In this document: in pieces, positions 12,001 to 18,779 of the stretch
Layout: each line of letters begins with the position of its first letter
Position numbering within the stretch: position 1 is the stretch's first letter
DNA from: DASPKW01 sp038244055
Lineage (GTDB): Bacteria; Planctomycetota; Phycisphaerae; Tepidisphaerales; Tepidisphaeraceae
Length of the DNA stretch: 35,088 nt
NCBI GenBank assembly: GCA_038244055.1
Contig: JBBRTW010000014.1
Coordinates: forward strand, 1 to 35,088
Direction: 5' to 3'
Notes under the pieces: model-generated
Databases searched by the model: none
The model's input: the letters and a program-made list of their open reading frames with translations, nothing else
Told to the model about the DNA's origin: nothing
Program-made: the position numbers and the translations under genes

Positions 12001-12301
12001 CAACCACTACGGCCTGGCGACGTCACCAGCGACGAGCTGGTACGATGGCGACTTCGATTACTCGGGCGATGTTGGCCTGAACGATCTCCTGCAGCTTGCC
12101 AATAACTACGGCCAGGCGATGCCCGGCTCGGCGATCCCGAGTTCATCGCCGCAGTTCGCCGCGGATATGCAACTGGCCTTCGAACTGGCCGGTCAAGGCG
12201 TGACCAGCGTGCCCGAGCCGACGGGCCTGGGCCTCGCTGCTCTCGCTGCGGCGGCGGCGCTGCTGCGGCGGAATCGCGGGCGAGGTCGGAAGGCGGCGTA
12301 A
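2..12301 (+). CDS. Giant secreted autotransporter-repeat protein with PA14-like, dockerin-like and PEP-CTERM modules (5' partial)
   Basis: The frame is open from base 2, so the start lies left of the window; 4099 residues are visible. Most of it is Gly/Thr/Ser/Ala/Asn-rich beta-strand repeats of the autotransporter-associated type (PATR/TIGR02601), recognisable by recurring motifs such as GTWTLTGANTYTG followed by TTVSAGTL. About nt 3160-3500 (residues 1050-1165) resembles a PA14 domain (FQFTGLLNITTAGMYNF, then DDGGQLFIDG). Nt 11950-12125 (residues about 3983-4041) has two dockerin-like calcium loops, DADMSGDVGLNDLL and DFDYSGDVGLNDLL. The C-terminus carries VPEPTGLG, a hydrophobic Ala/Leu stretch and an RRNRGRGRK basic tail, which is a PEP-CTERM signal for export and exosortase processing. 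The protein is therefore expected at the cell surface or in the matrix as a long beta-solenoid. Function is unknown; adhesion or a scaffold role is inference. The region is free of the heptad arrays seen elsewhere in the window. Confidence 0.93.
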   Translation, partial: AANSQGTGSITINSSATAIGGTGFGYDFAGTLPAFTNTLTGVATGGVFGINTTLAATTTLDMSTLGGGGMFLGSQGSGTYAAATLTADAGNIYRLGGGGGTLTVSGSVLGAGSTVIIGDPRINGVGTVVLGGQNAFDSAINVYGGTLSAAAFNSVVGGTATSNLGAPSSAANGQINLGSGANAAGLTYTGTGETTDRAIALAGGTGAVTLTQSGTGLLKFVGTFTNPGAAGTDQRKTLTFSGSTAGTGQFPANIGDAVLGTAGQLTTSVSKTGTGTWILSGVNTYTGSTTVSAGTLSFTGAGALPNATPITLSSTLQILNDTAGTIATGSAVNLTGTTGVINVGNNGGATTGSTVAFGVLNAPTTAAATATTTTFSGSNGYGISFTDVNLPGGNGSTTTLIANTNVTINGNVINRGGGGAGNYDTLALQGTSTGSIISGVIADKAGGSVTAGNYTPLTKSGTGTWTLTGANTYTGTTTVSAGTLVLKDLTLTPAGTTIIGGSGTTTGATTGGVAVNGGTLSIVNNVSIGTGISTLQNTQGTVTIGNTSAGTLTLQDGSINTLTIKGNAVAAVTTFLTLGGTSTAGTLSFDIGNTTTDQIVITPSTVSGSGKVVVAAGGAIINLNQLASTTIANGTYNLMTFAAGSTFTGKFTLGAFTGPADKIVYLNNTATIEQLVVADAVAGNVFWDGSLSNVWGGSSAGTTNFLNAYNSGTNAQIPGSTSNVFIGSSTANTGNFGTILGQNIVVNSLSFSGSGPAATAAFTAGGTNSLTINAASSFSDQNSTAYSAGTGIVVQSGVTATHTISAPVILGGTQSWVNAGQGTLAVSGAVTGTADLTINNNSTGATTISTGGLNIAGALTNSGGGTGTTTVSGVIGANVTGVVQNSATSPLALTGASALNIPVTVTAGNVTLGPTTGSLTLVGKVTSSGNGLTVSGAGMTRLANLGTGASANAITGTINVNGGNLVGFASAADAVTQGVNSFGANTIINLAGTNPVLHLTPSLAGGLNAATTPGLFEKGYQNGASITSLAATNFLGASQAISNATGAAAYLNTPATGQQVSFINTGAPASTAFPSTTSFQFTGLLNITTAGMYNFNTNTDDGGQLFIDGNAFIGSATGVANVSSAVYLTPGLHVFSDRVNNNASNGLDVVSYQGPDTGNVMMPVNTGTGAAANVFSTATAAQLATTFSNPVQLAAGTSATIDIAANTTIPSITQTGTGAGTALTVTGSGNLNALTVTGPLTLSDNLALNLPTTAFLNLDGGVTSSSTGAVTLTIQGAGVATTSAFFNGAITNGAGTLGIAKTGTSILVMNGSASNTFTGATTISGATAGGLILAKSGGAFAMSGNLVFDGGNSSTVEIGTVATAGTIGQQFGPNSAVSFINTGANHNYLKLFGNNQTIAGLSEPTSLGGVVENSQAEVFGVNSVLTINNSADYSYAGFLRNYQTNTSGTPGTLGLVKAGSGKQTLSGVQIVYTGPTTINAGTLELIGTTAFVSPVGFGAGSTGTLQIGMATLSLSTLSSVDAVSSTAFVQNAAGTSTVLTINQAGTASFGGVLRDNAGGGTLSLTKTGAGTQALTGASTYTGITTIGGGVLSVSQLADGGLPSGIGQSSNAASNLILSGGTLRYTGAATSTDRNFTFGNATTATGGGIDSQGTGPLTIIGSMAGINSAASTQTLTLTANAASGNNVFSTAIANSSGTALTAVTKAGPGAWTLSAANTYFGNTTVSNGSLNITGSLTGNGTTTGGSALIVGNTAAQTGIVNLSGSISNYYSFSLGSVANAVGVINQTGGTFVDTTTKNDNSVNFVGQAGYGYLNITGGTFAPKGRFAVSNGATSTGVVYIGDTGTLDTTAGEWLLMAYSPTTGISGGLAELTVGPGGQLLHAGASSQFGVIMDRSNGYSVLNITGGLITNSTQKLTFGNGTNGNITNTNGLLNLAAGTLTLGLAIANGSTGAGSTGNNAYLNFAGGTIQTNAAITAVIPSTAANQTFTSTIFGAIDNTAATGDSSQNFIGGLTFDTNGFNSTLTNAFNGGSGFGVTQSNLTVTGGAGHAGAPMVQFSKPAGGGAPAAGYALINNGQVTGIVITAPGTYATGEVPTITLTGGGATTAATVTSAALNTANTSGGLTKIGAGTLTVSGASTFTGPVTINAGTLMTSALSNGGVASPIGASSNAAANVILNGGLLGYNGTTAAASDRNFTITGNGGGFDASGTTAGTLALNGNIISSATTGSQTITLTGAGTGATGGATLAGTIADGSGTNITNLLKTGAGTWTLASSANLYSGTTTISGGFLSVPVLANGGLPSSIGAKSDAASNVILSGGSLQYTGPAFAMERNFTFGNATTAAGGGFDFEGTGAMVFNGSIVPVNTAASTQVFTLTAGATTGLNVFNSVIADSNTAAGALTGLNKAGAGTWILTADNTYTGATTISGGTLSVRGTTLLNSAISMGTLSTFQVLNDGAATTAANGVTLAGASGTTYTIDVGNNGGATTGGVVSFGALSNGTAANNLVSTINFTGANGYTQSYSSFGLAGNTGNNTTVVPTTTSVTFGNVTGQLTGSPATHYDNLYLNGTSTGNAITGVISDSTNYVSVGNGDTRITKENTSTWTLTGASTYHGPTAVNGGTLVLSGPAAGLGNTAITVNAGTTPRLFAVLPGTGTINIGNAATAYEGATLTLREGSPANPIASAFTMIDNAIGIVNLIQEGGFTGNALTIGGAAATGYVAPTLSFDIGSTDIDRLNVTGLASVGNGGGVINFAALTGATSLTPGDYTFLTASGGLGAYLTLGTPSLSIGGSTYMLSLANSTATSEVLTVSLLAGNTQSFWNGGIDGSWKTQDGSSNTNFVTSYGGGTNTLALPDLNSNVTFTATSASTTTTTLDQGFTINSLNFSGTGTANTAGTTIASGAGTNTLTINATGLNGNIAGNGITVADGSGPNLISAGVTLGASQTWTVNGSSSLTVSGNVTDATLGFALTKVGAGTLTLSGNNTYGGGTILAGGTLNIGSQSAIGTGPLTLITGALDASIPGINHQLTTNNPQTWVNNANIAFNGTNTLDLGSGAVTLGADSSTGSFTITNNSALAGTSLTIGGAITSAAGGTPGVKTLIIAGPGGTAFNGVIAHGDATSVALTFDQGSLTLGVNQNLGALTFGLAAGRTNIGTLNLPGASATFTSLSVQNTNATPNAVVLGTNQTLTINGPLTVGTTANLASINANLTVSGGGTLTINGPVTIGGTTATFANMNSNLTVSGGAFVAALDTGAMNIGYHNTGGNTPSGSGVAGMLDLSAATSVSITGSTSASSINLGWNAATAAANTAADNALGTLKLSTSGTNTITVGSINLGESGYTGFVGLQGFLTLGNALNNFNVDAIFVGHRKSQPNGAIQDLVKFAGTGGTWNLAGFAGGTKATLGIGYNDVNGTGTISQGMVDLTGGTFNATLSSLNIGYVNNNSGVGGGKGTFIMPAGTATADAVVMARVGTGAATYTTGVFTLSGGSFSINSGGTGFTSGTSAALSGNATVNLSGTGDLELNGSPIALDGAGSTFNFTGGTLGNVSTFSVAASNNLTNAGGLLQRNAAGTTTLGTLAFTGTSTTPQVLVSAGTIQVGGSGITSTNPNSIVRVEGGTLDLTTHALAAGSLYYRSGAISNIAAAGATLNSTINPMLVLQDNTVDFPVSLLGGPTASALGDIHFENATGGASGGTISGNMNFGGVVRTVNVDDSAAAPIDLNITGQVSNGALNKVGAGTLVLSNTNSYDATTIVTGMLQVGAGGTAGTLGTGPVTITNPGILGFNRSDATTVANTISGRGALTQMGSGTTTLSGTNTYIGSTAITNGKLTVTGSIAGSTDVTVSSGATFEAAATQTVQSLIVSNGGTAEITGAALKVLTVNALSITGPTGNVNLHNNAMVVDYAGTSPLLDASPTGIRAAIIAAYNGGDWLGKGIGSNEIAASIGSSKRLAVGYVEASDLLGTGGGSWNLGQSVSSTVDGTAILVRTTLAGDADMSGDVGLNDLLRLANHYGLATSPATSWYDGDFDYSGDVGLNDLLQLANNYGQAMPGSAIPSSSPQFAADMQLAFELAGQGVTSVPEPTGLGLAALAAAAALLRRNRGRGRKAA
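810..2290 (+). repeat. Copy 1 of a long internal module of the giant gene
   Basis: This stretch and the one about 6.4 kb downstream share the same order of elements at protein level: a WIL..NTYTG repeat, a segment with LND then VGNNGGATTG, an NGY segment, a YD.L.L.GTSTG segment with GVI.D, a second TWTLTGA repeat, TLSFDIG, and finally an FW.G.....W module followed by NSL.FSG. Identity is moderate, so the duplication is old. Boundaries are approximate. Confidence 0.7.
4770..7240 (+). repeat. Three-fold repeated domain within the giant gene (units about 4770-5150, 6445-6815, 6860-7240)
   Basis: Each unit begins with L..NGG(L/V) and S.IG..S.AA.N(L/V)IL.GG.L.Y, continues with a (D/E)RNFT segment followed by a Gly-rich stretch, and ends with a K.G.G.W.L beta-strand repeat. 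Units 1 and 3 are closest (both have RNFTFGNATTA then a GGG segment). The gap between units 1 and 2 holds a different segment with NQTGGTF and a TL-rich region. The boundaries are approximate and read from the translation. Confidence 0.7.
7205..8665 (+). repeat. Copy 2 of the long internal module of the giant gene
   Basis: This is the partner of the module at about 810-2290. The matching landmarks are VLNDGAATTAANG, DVGNNGGATTGG, GANGY, YDNLYLNGTSTGN, STWTLTGASTY, TLSFDIGSTD and SFWNGGIDGSW, with INSLNFSG closing the copy. The offset between matching landmarks is about 6.4 kb throughout, as expected for duplication of one block rather than independent repeats. Confidence 0.7.
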
Positions 12302-12377
12302 AGCCCCTTTCGGCAAAGCATTCGCCCCTTTACGTTTTTAGTTTTGGCGAACAGTCGAACAGATCAGCAAATCAAAC

Positions 12378-12415
12378 GCCCCGCCCGGCATTGCCCGCGG
12401 CGGGGCTTTCTGTTT
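12378..12415. terminator. Bidirectional Rho-independent terminator between convergent genes
   Basis: GCCCCGCC (12378-12385) pairs perfectly with GGCGGGGC (12399-12406) around a 13-base loop. On the plus strand it is followed by TTTCTGTTT; on the minus strand the hairpin is followed by GTTTGATTT. It lies between the convergent stop codons of the giant gene (12301) and the DUF1501 gene (12478), so it can serve both. Confidence 0.8.
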
Positions 12416-12477
12416 GAGTCCTGGATGTGAAAAGAATGCATTCGACGTGCCGTCGCTTGGCCGCCGCCTCGATCGGG

Positions 12478-13947
<1,470 letters not shown>

Positions 13948-13957
13948 GGGTGGGGGA

Positions 13958-14087
13958 GGGTTCGGGGTTTAGGGTTCGGGGTTCGGGGTTCGGGGTTCAG
14001 GGTTCAGGGTTCGGGGTTCGGGGTCCGAGGTTCGGGGCTCGTGGTTCGGGGCTCGGGGTTCGGGGTTCGAGGTTCGGGGTTCGGGAA
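13958..14087. repeat. Long heptanucleotide array, unit GGGGTTC
   Basis: About 18 consecutive 7-base units on the plus strand fill most of the gap between the PSD1 gene and DUF1501. The dominant unit is GGGGTTC, with variants such as AGGGTTC, GAGGTTC, GGGGCTC, GTGGTTC and GGGGTCC. The G-runs separated by three bases make the plus strand a strong candidate for G-quadruplex formation; it is the template strand for the minus-strand genes. Confidence 0.95.
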
Positions 14088-14113
14088 GGTCAAACCTCAG
14101 TTGCTGGCGGCGG

Positions 14114-14180
14114 AAAAGGGTCAGGAGCCGGGGAGCGATTATCTTGCAATGGGCGGTTTTAGTGGCCGGCTCCTGACCCT
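14114..14180. mobile_element. Palindromic REP-like element (possible non-autonomous element)
   Basis: Perfect 14-base inverted arms, GGGTCAGGAGCCGG (14118-14131) and CCGGCTCCTGACCC (14166-14179), enclose 34 bases. It starts 10 bases past the PSD1 stop. On the minus strand the hairpin is followed by TTTT, so it may also terminate or attenuate transcription between PSD1 and DUF1501. GGGTCAGG-type palindromes resemble elements moved by REP-associated tyrosine (Y1) transposases; that assignment is inference and no transposase is present in the window. Confidence 0.6.
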
Positions 14181-14189
14181 GTGTGCGAA

Positions 14190-17100
14190 TCAATATCGCG
14201 TGATGGTTTCGTGGAGGTTTAAGATTACGCGGCAGGCGCTGGTCCAAACGGCGAGTTCGGTTTCGTCGATCTTGTCGGGGACGAGAGAGTTGCCGACGTG
14301 GATGAGTTTTTTGGCTTCATCGGGGGCGGTCTTGAAATAGGCGCGATTGGCCTGGATGAATTTCTCGAGTGAGGCGCGCTCGTTATCGCGGGGGAGGCGG
14401 AGGAGGATGCGCTGGTAAATGGCCGAGAGTCGGGCGGGGTCATCCTTGGCGCGGGTCATCACATCGGCGGCAAGGACGCGCGCCGCTTCGACGAAGGTGG
14501 GATCATTGAGGAGGGTCAGCGCCTGCTGCGGCGTGTTGGAAACATTCCGGGTGCAGATGCAATCCTCGCGCGAAGGGGCGTCAAAATTGGCGAGCATGGG
14601 ATGGAGAAAGGTGCGCTGCCAGTGCATGTAGAGGCCGCGGCGGTACTGGCGATCATCGGTGTCGGAAATGTAGTTTCGGTCGGGGAATTGGATGTTCACG
14701 TAGTAGCCGGGCGGCTGGTAGGGCTTGGCGCTGGGGCCGCCGATCTGGCTGGTATCGAGATTGAGCAGGCCAGCCGCGGCGAGGGCGTTATCGCGGACGA
14801 ACTCGGCCTCCAGCCGGCGCGGATTCTGCGAGGCCAGCAGGCGATTGGCGGGATCAAGCTCGCGCAGCTCGGGGCGGAGATTGGAAGACTGGCGATAGGC
14901 ATTGCTGGTGACGATCATGCGCACCAGGCGCTTCATATCCCAGCCCGACTCTCGAAAATCCACGGCCAGCCAATCGAGCAATTCGGCATGGCTGGGCCAT
15001 TCGCCCTGGGCGCCGAGATCTTCAACGGAGTTGCACAGGCCATTGCCGAAGAACTGCTTCCACATCCGGTTGACGAGAACGCGCGAAGTCAGCGGATTTT
15101 CGGGCGATACCAGCCATTTGGCGAGATCGAGGCGCGTCATGCGCTTTTGCGCAGTTGATGTAGCGGCCTGCGCGCCAGGGAGGAAATGAGGAGCGGAAGG
15201 AAGGACGACTTCGCCGGATTCATCCTGCCAGTTACCGCGCGGGAGGATGCGCATGGTGAGCGGCTGCTTGAGCGCCTCGGTGATCAGCACGGGGTTCTTG
15301 CCGCCGCGGCATTCCTGAATCTCCCTGTAAATCTTCCGATACTCCGCCACGCCCGTGGGATCGGCCGCCGTACTGGTCAGATATATCCGCCAGAGCGTCG
15401 CAATCTCCGCCCGCCCGATCTCCAAATTCTCATTCGCGCCGCCCGGCACTGGAATCACCCGCGGCAAATCCGCCTCCAGTTTCGGATCGGCCGGCGCGCC
15501 CATCACGGCTGGCGACACCGAAATCCGCACGCATCCCAAACCGTTCTTATTGAGCGTCAGAACCAGTTGATCCCCCGCCTTCGCCTGCCATGGCGCATCC
15601 AGCAAATAAACCGCCGTCTGCTTCTGCGATTTCTTGGCGGCCGCCGTCTTCCACGAATCCTTGACGCCGATCAGCTCATGCCCATTCGCATAGCGCGGAT
15701 CCTTCAAATCCGCATCGGCATGATAGAAAGCGATTGCCCTATCCTTCCCACCGCTTCGGATCGCCGCCGAAATCTGCACCATCGTGCTCGTGGCATTCCC
15801 GCGCACGATGCTGTTCTCATGGTTCGCGCAGGGCAGGGCTTCGATCCGCAGCGAAGCGATCGGCCCGGCCGGCAGTTCCAATTCCACCTTGTCGTTCATT
15901 CCCGCCGCGCCGGTGAACAAGATGCTGCCATCCTCCTGGGCCGTAAGCGCGGAAACATTCTCCGCCTTGACCGCCGGCGCTGCCGGAGGCGCTTCGGCTG
16001 CTTTCGCGGCCGCGGCCTTTGCCTTCGCGGCGGGCTTCTTCGGCGCGGGTTTGGCCTGCGTCAGACCGAGCGGCTTCAATACCACCCAAGCCGATCCCTC
16101 CTTCAACATCCCCCGCGCACCCGCGCACCAGGTCTCAAATGCCTTTTCGTTAGCCTTCAAATTCACTTGGTCCGCCATCAGCCGCCGCGCCGATTCCCCG
16201 AGCACATCATCGACCTTCTTCCACAGCTTTTCTTCCCGCCGCTTCAAATACCCACTCTCCACCACAATTTCCGGCGGAAACGGATAATCATTGGTAAACC
16301 CCTTCAAATCCGGATTGGGCGTATAGGTGTAATCGCTGTAAACGCCCCACTGTTTCACATCCGCGAAGAACGCGCCCAGCGAATAGAAATCCTTCTGCGT
16401 GATCGGATCGAACTTGTGGTTGTGGCACTCGGCGCAGCCGAAGGTCGCGCCGAGCCAGGTCGTCGCCACCGTTCGCACGCGGTCGGCCTGATACTTGGCG
16501 AGATACTCTTTGGGCTGCGCGCCGCCTTCGCGGGTGACCATATTCAGGCGGTTGAAGCAGGTGGCCGTAAGCTGCTCGGTGGTGGGGCTGGGCAGGAGAT
16601 CGCCGGCGATCTGCTCGATGGTGAACTGATCGAAAGGCTTGTTCCGGTTGAAGGCATCGATCACGTAATCGCGATAGGGAAAGACATTCTGATTCTGGTC
16701 GCCGTGGAACCCAACCGTATCGGCGAAGCGCACCGCATCGAGCCAGGGGGCGGCCATGCGCTCGCCGTAATGGGGGCTGGCGAGGAGGCGGTCCACCTGG
16801 GTTTCGTAGGCATTGGGCGAAGCGTCTTTGATGAAGGCTTCGACCTCGGCGAGCGTTGGCGGAAGGCCGATCAGATCGAGGCTGAGCCGGCGCAGGAGGG
16901 TGGCGCGATCGGCCTCTTTGGATGGCGCGAGACCGCGGGCTTCGAGTTGCTTGAGGATGAAGGCATCGATCGGATTTTTCGCCCACAGGCCGTTGGCGAC
17001 GGACGGGACCGGCGGGCGGACGGGGGTGATCCACGCCCAATGCGCCTGATAGACCGCGCCCTGGGCGATCCAGCGTTTGAGCGTGTCTTTCTGGGCGGCC

Positions 17101-17471
17101 GAGAGTGTTTTGTGCGCCTCGGCCGGGGGCATCAGTTCATCGGAGTCCCTGGAATTGATCCGCTTGATCAGCTCGCTCTCTTCGGGTTTTCCGGGGACGA
17201 TGGCTTTCTTCTCGATGGCCACCTCGCGCTCATCGAGGCGGAGTTTGGCCTTGCGTTTGTTCTTGTCGGGGCCGTGGCAGTAGAAGCAGTTGTCGGAGAG
17301 GATGGGGCGGATATCGCGGTTGTAGAGGATGGGTTCGGCGCTGGGAGGAACTGTGGGCGAGCCCGCTTTGCCCCCGCCGCCGCCAGCCGCGAGAAGGGTG
17401 GACAGGGCCGCCGCCGCGCAGATTGTCATCGCGGCCAGAATGTGTTTGGTCATTTTTGACGATGATTTCAT
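14190..17471 (-). CDS. PSD1 and planctomycete cytochrome c domain-containing protein (first copy)
   Basis: The product has 1093 residues. An N-terminal hydrophobic stretch (residues 8-29) suggests export. A PSCyt1 domain carries the haem motif CFYCH (62-66) followed by KLRLD. The PSCyt2/DUF1549 domain spans about 160-370 (LDLIGLPPT; second haem-type motif CAECHNHKFD at 346). A Lys/Ala/Pro linker (about 469-505) leads into a beta-rich middle region. DUF1553 (PSD1) covers about 775-1075 (NPLTSRVLVNRMW, WPSHAELLDWLA). These proteins are periplasmic, haem-binding and paired with DUF1501 proteins; the reaction is not established. The ATG at 17471 has AGGGA 10 bases upstream; the alternative ATG at 17453 has none. 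DUF1501 lies downstream on the same strand, 242 bases away, with repeats in between. Confidence 0.93.
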   Translation of the reverse strand: MKSSSKMTKHILAAMTICAAAALSTLLAAGGGGGKAGSPTVPPSAEPILYNRDIRPILSDNCFYCHGPDKNKRKAKLRLDEREVAIEKKAIVPGKPEESELIKRINSRDSDELMPPAEAHKTLSAAQKDTLKRWIAQGAVYQAHWAWITPVRPPVPSVANGLWAKNPIDAFILKQLEARGLAPSKEADRATLLRRLSLDLIGLPPTLAEVEAFIKDASPNAYETQVDRLLASPHYGERMAAPWLDAVRFADTVGFHGDQNQNVFPYRDYVIDAFNRNKPFDQFTIEQIAGDLLPSPTTEQLTATCFNRLNMVTREGGAQPKEYLAKYQADRVRTVATTWLGATFGCAECHNHKFDPITQKDFYSLGAFFADVKQWGVYSDYTYTPNPDLKGFTNDYPFPPEIVVESGYLKRREEKLWKKVDDVLGESARRLMADQVNLKANEKAFETWCAGARGMLKEGSAWVVLKPLGLTQAKPAPKKPAAKAKAAAAKAAEAPPAAPAVKAENVSALTAQEDGSILFTGAAGMNDKVELELPAGPIASLRIEALPCANHENSIVRGNATSTMVQISAAIRSGGKDRAIAFYHADADLKDPRYANGHELIGVKDSWKTAAAKKSQKQTAVYLLDAPWQAKAGDQLVLTLNKNGLGCVRISVSPAVMGAPADPKLEADLPRVIPVPGGANENLEIGRAEIATLWRIYLTSTAADPTGVAEYRKIYREIQECRGGKNPVLITEALKQPLTMRILPRGNWQDESGEVVLPSAPHFLPGAQAATSTAQKRMTRLDLAKWLVSPENPLTSRVLVNRMWKQFFGNGLCNSVEDLGAQGEWPSHAELLDWLAVDFRESGWDMKRLVRMIVTSNAYRQSSNLRPELRELDPANRLLASQNPRRLEAEFVRDNALAAAGLLNLDTSQIGGPSAKPYQPPGYYVNIQFPDRNYISDTDDRQYRRGLYMHWQRTFLHPMLANFDAPSREDCICTRNVSNTPQQALTLLNDPTFVEAARVLAADVMTRAKDDPARLSAIYQRILLRLPRDNERASLEKFIQANRAYFKTAPDEAKKLIHVGNSLVPDKIDETELAVWTSACRVILNLHETITRY

Positions 17472-17625
17472 GCGATTTGTTTCCCTGTGGCAGCGCCCCG
17501 CGGCGCGGCAATCTGAAATACTCCCATGGCGAGGTGATGTTCGCGAGGCTTTTTGCGATCGTGCTTGCGAATCGGCGGCGCAGTATACTCTGGAAGTCTA
17601 TGTGGGCAGCTATCGGGAGTTTGCG
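17472..17625. promoter_or_regulatory. Divergent intergenic region; -10-like TATACT at 17584-17589
   Basis: The PSD1 gene (minus) and DUF4058 gene (plus) start on opposite sides of this 154-base gap, so promoters for both should lie here. TATACT sits 36 bases before the DUF4058 start, but the hexamer 17 bases upstream (GTGCTT) is a poor -35. No clear minus-strand promoter was recognised. Confidence 0.3.
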
Positions 17626-18408
17626 ATGCCGTCACCTTTTCCGGGCATGGACCCGTATCTTGAAGGGTCGCTCTGGCAGAGCGTTCATCATCAGTTGATC
17701 GCGGAGATCGCGCGGCAACTCGTGCCATTGCTTCGGCCGCGGTACATGGCGCTGAGCCAGGAGCGGTTCGTCACGGTCATGTCCGATCCTGACGAGGGGG
17801 TGTCGATTCTGGCAACGGGAAGCATTTACCCTGATGTGGCGGTGAGCCATACGGGGCATCCGACCAAACTGGATGGTGCCGGATCACTGGCACCATTGGA
17901 GATGGCCACTTTGCTGCCCGAGCAGATTCCGCAGGTGAGCCTTGAAATCCGAGACTGCGCCAACCGCGAACTGGTGACGGCCATCGAACTTTTGTCTCCA
18001 ACTAACAAGACCGGCGATGGTTTCGAAGAATATCTCGAGAAGCGGGGCAAGTACCTGTTGAGCCGTGCCCATCTGATCGAGATCGATCTCCTGCGCAGCG
18101 GGCGCAGGCCGCCGATGGTGGGCACGCTGCCTTCGATGCCCTATTTCGCGTTCATCAGCCGGGCCTGGAAGCGGCCGATGACGGAAATCTGGCCGATCGG
18201 GCTGAAGGAATCGCTGCCGACCATTTCGGTGCCATTGCTGGGGCGCGATGAATCGGTGCCGCTCGATTTGCAGGCGGCATTCAATAATGTTTATGACCAA
18301 TGCGGGCTGGACCTGGCGATCGATTATTCGCGGCCGCCGGAGATTCCGCTGACGGAAGGGGATGCAGCGAAGGCGGCCAATCTGCTTGAAGGCCGCCGCG
18401 GCCCATAG
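17626..18408 (+). CDS. DUF4058 family protein
   Basis: The product has 260 residues and begins MPSPFPGMDPYLE, then LWQSVHHQLI, the characteristic opening of DUF4058. The open frame extends 99 codons further upstream, but the ATG at 17626 is chosen because the family motif begins there and GGGAG lies 6 bases upstream. Further landmarks are PDVAV, VSLEIRD, TAIELLSPTNK, GFEEYLEKR, LIEIDLLRSG and PISVPLL-like ISVPLLGRDE. The ELLSP..K and IDLLR pattern is reminiscent of nuclease-like folds, but no function is established. There is no signal peptide, so it is probably cytoplasmic. The next gene follows after 39 bases and may be co-transcribed. Confidence 0.9.
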   Translation: MPSPFPGMDPYLEGSLWQSVHHQLIAEIARQLVPLLRPRYMALSQERFVTVMSDPDEGVSILATGSIYPDVAVSHTGHPTKLDGAGSLAPLEMATLLPEQIPQVSLEIRDCANRELVTAIELLSPTNKTGDGFEEYLEKRGKYLLSRAHLIEIDLLRSGRRPPMVGTLPSMPYFAFISRAWKRPMTEIWPIGLKESLPTISVPLLGRDESVPLDLQAAFNNVYDQCGLDLAIDYSRPPEIPLTEGDAAKAANLLEGRRGP

Positions 18409-18447
18409 CACTGGAGCGAATAACACGGGGCGTTTTTGGGAGATTCG

Positions 18448-18765
18448 ATGATCGCAATTCTGAAAGGCACGGTTACCGGGCTCACCGATCGCGGCTTCAT
18501 GGTGGAATCCGAAGGCCGCGATCAGCCGTTGCTGGTGCGGACGCAACTGCCCGGAAAATCACTCAAGCTCCAGATCGGCGATCGGGTGCATGTGTTTGGC
18601 GGCCCGGATTCCAATGGCGACTGGGCCAGTTCGGGGGCGTACAAGTATCTTCCCAATGGAGAGGAGGTGCGGGTGCGGATCAATACCTCCGATCCTCCTG
18701 ACAAAGACACGCCGATGGAGAATCCATCTCAAATCCCGAAAAAGCCATGGTGGAAATTCTGGTAG
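18448..18765 (+). CDS. Small hypothetical protein with C-terminal WWKFW tail
   Basis: The product has 105 residues and no recognised family. The ATG at 18448 is preceded by GGGAG with 5 bases of spacing; a TTG codon 12 bases upstream would overlap that site and is rejected. The first about 75 residues alternate short beta-type segments (ILKGTVTGLT, GFMVESEG, LKLQIGDRVHVFG, EEVRVRINT), which suggests a small beta-barrel such as an OB-like fold; this is inference. A Pro/Asp-rich linker then leads to KKPWWKFW at the very C-terminus. It has no signal peptide. It lies 39 bases after the DUF4058 gene and its stop is only 14 bases from the convergent DUF1501 stop, leaving no room for a terminator. 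Confidence 0.8.
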   Translation: MIAILKGTVTGLTDRGFMVESEGRDQPLLVRTQLPGKSLKLQIGDRVHVFGGPDSNGDWASSGAYKYLPNGEEVRVRINTSDPPDKDTPMENPSQIPKKPWWKFW

Positions 18766-18779
18766 CCCGAAAACAGAGC

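Noticed and set aside
10451..12007. Minus-strand open frame of about 518 codons inside the giant gene
   Set aside because: The repeat-rich sense strand rarely yields stop codons on the complement; the translation is Arg/Gly/Ala-rich without recognisable motifs.
13958..14087. CRISPR array
   Set aside because: The repeats are 7 bases with no spacers of constant length and no cas genes are in the window.
15186..17459. Plus-strand open frame of about 757 codons opposite the first PSD1 gene
   Set aside because: Antisense to intact PSCyt and DUF1553 domains; composition is Arg/His/Leu/Gly-rich with no domain. GC-rich codon use keeps the complementary frame open.
17329..17625. N-terminal extension of DUF4058 by 99 residues
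   Set aside because: It overlaps the divergent PSD1 start, lacks a binding site, and the family begins at MPSPFPGMDPYLE, which has GGGAG before it.
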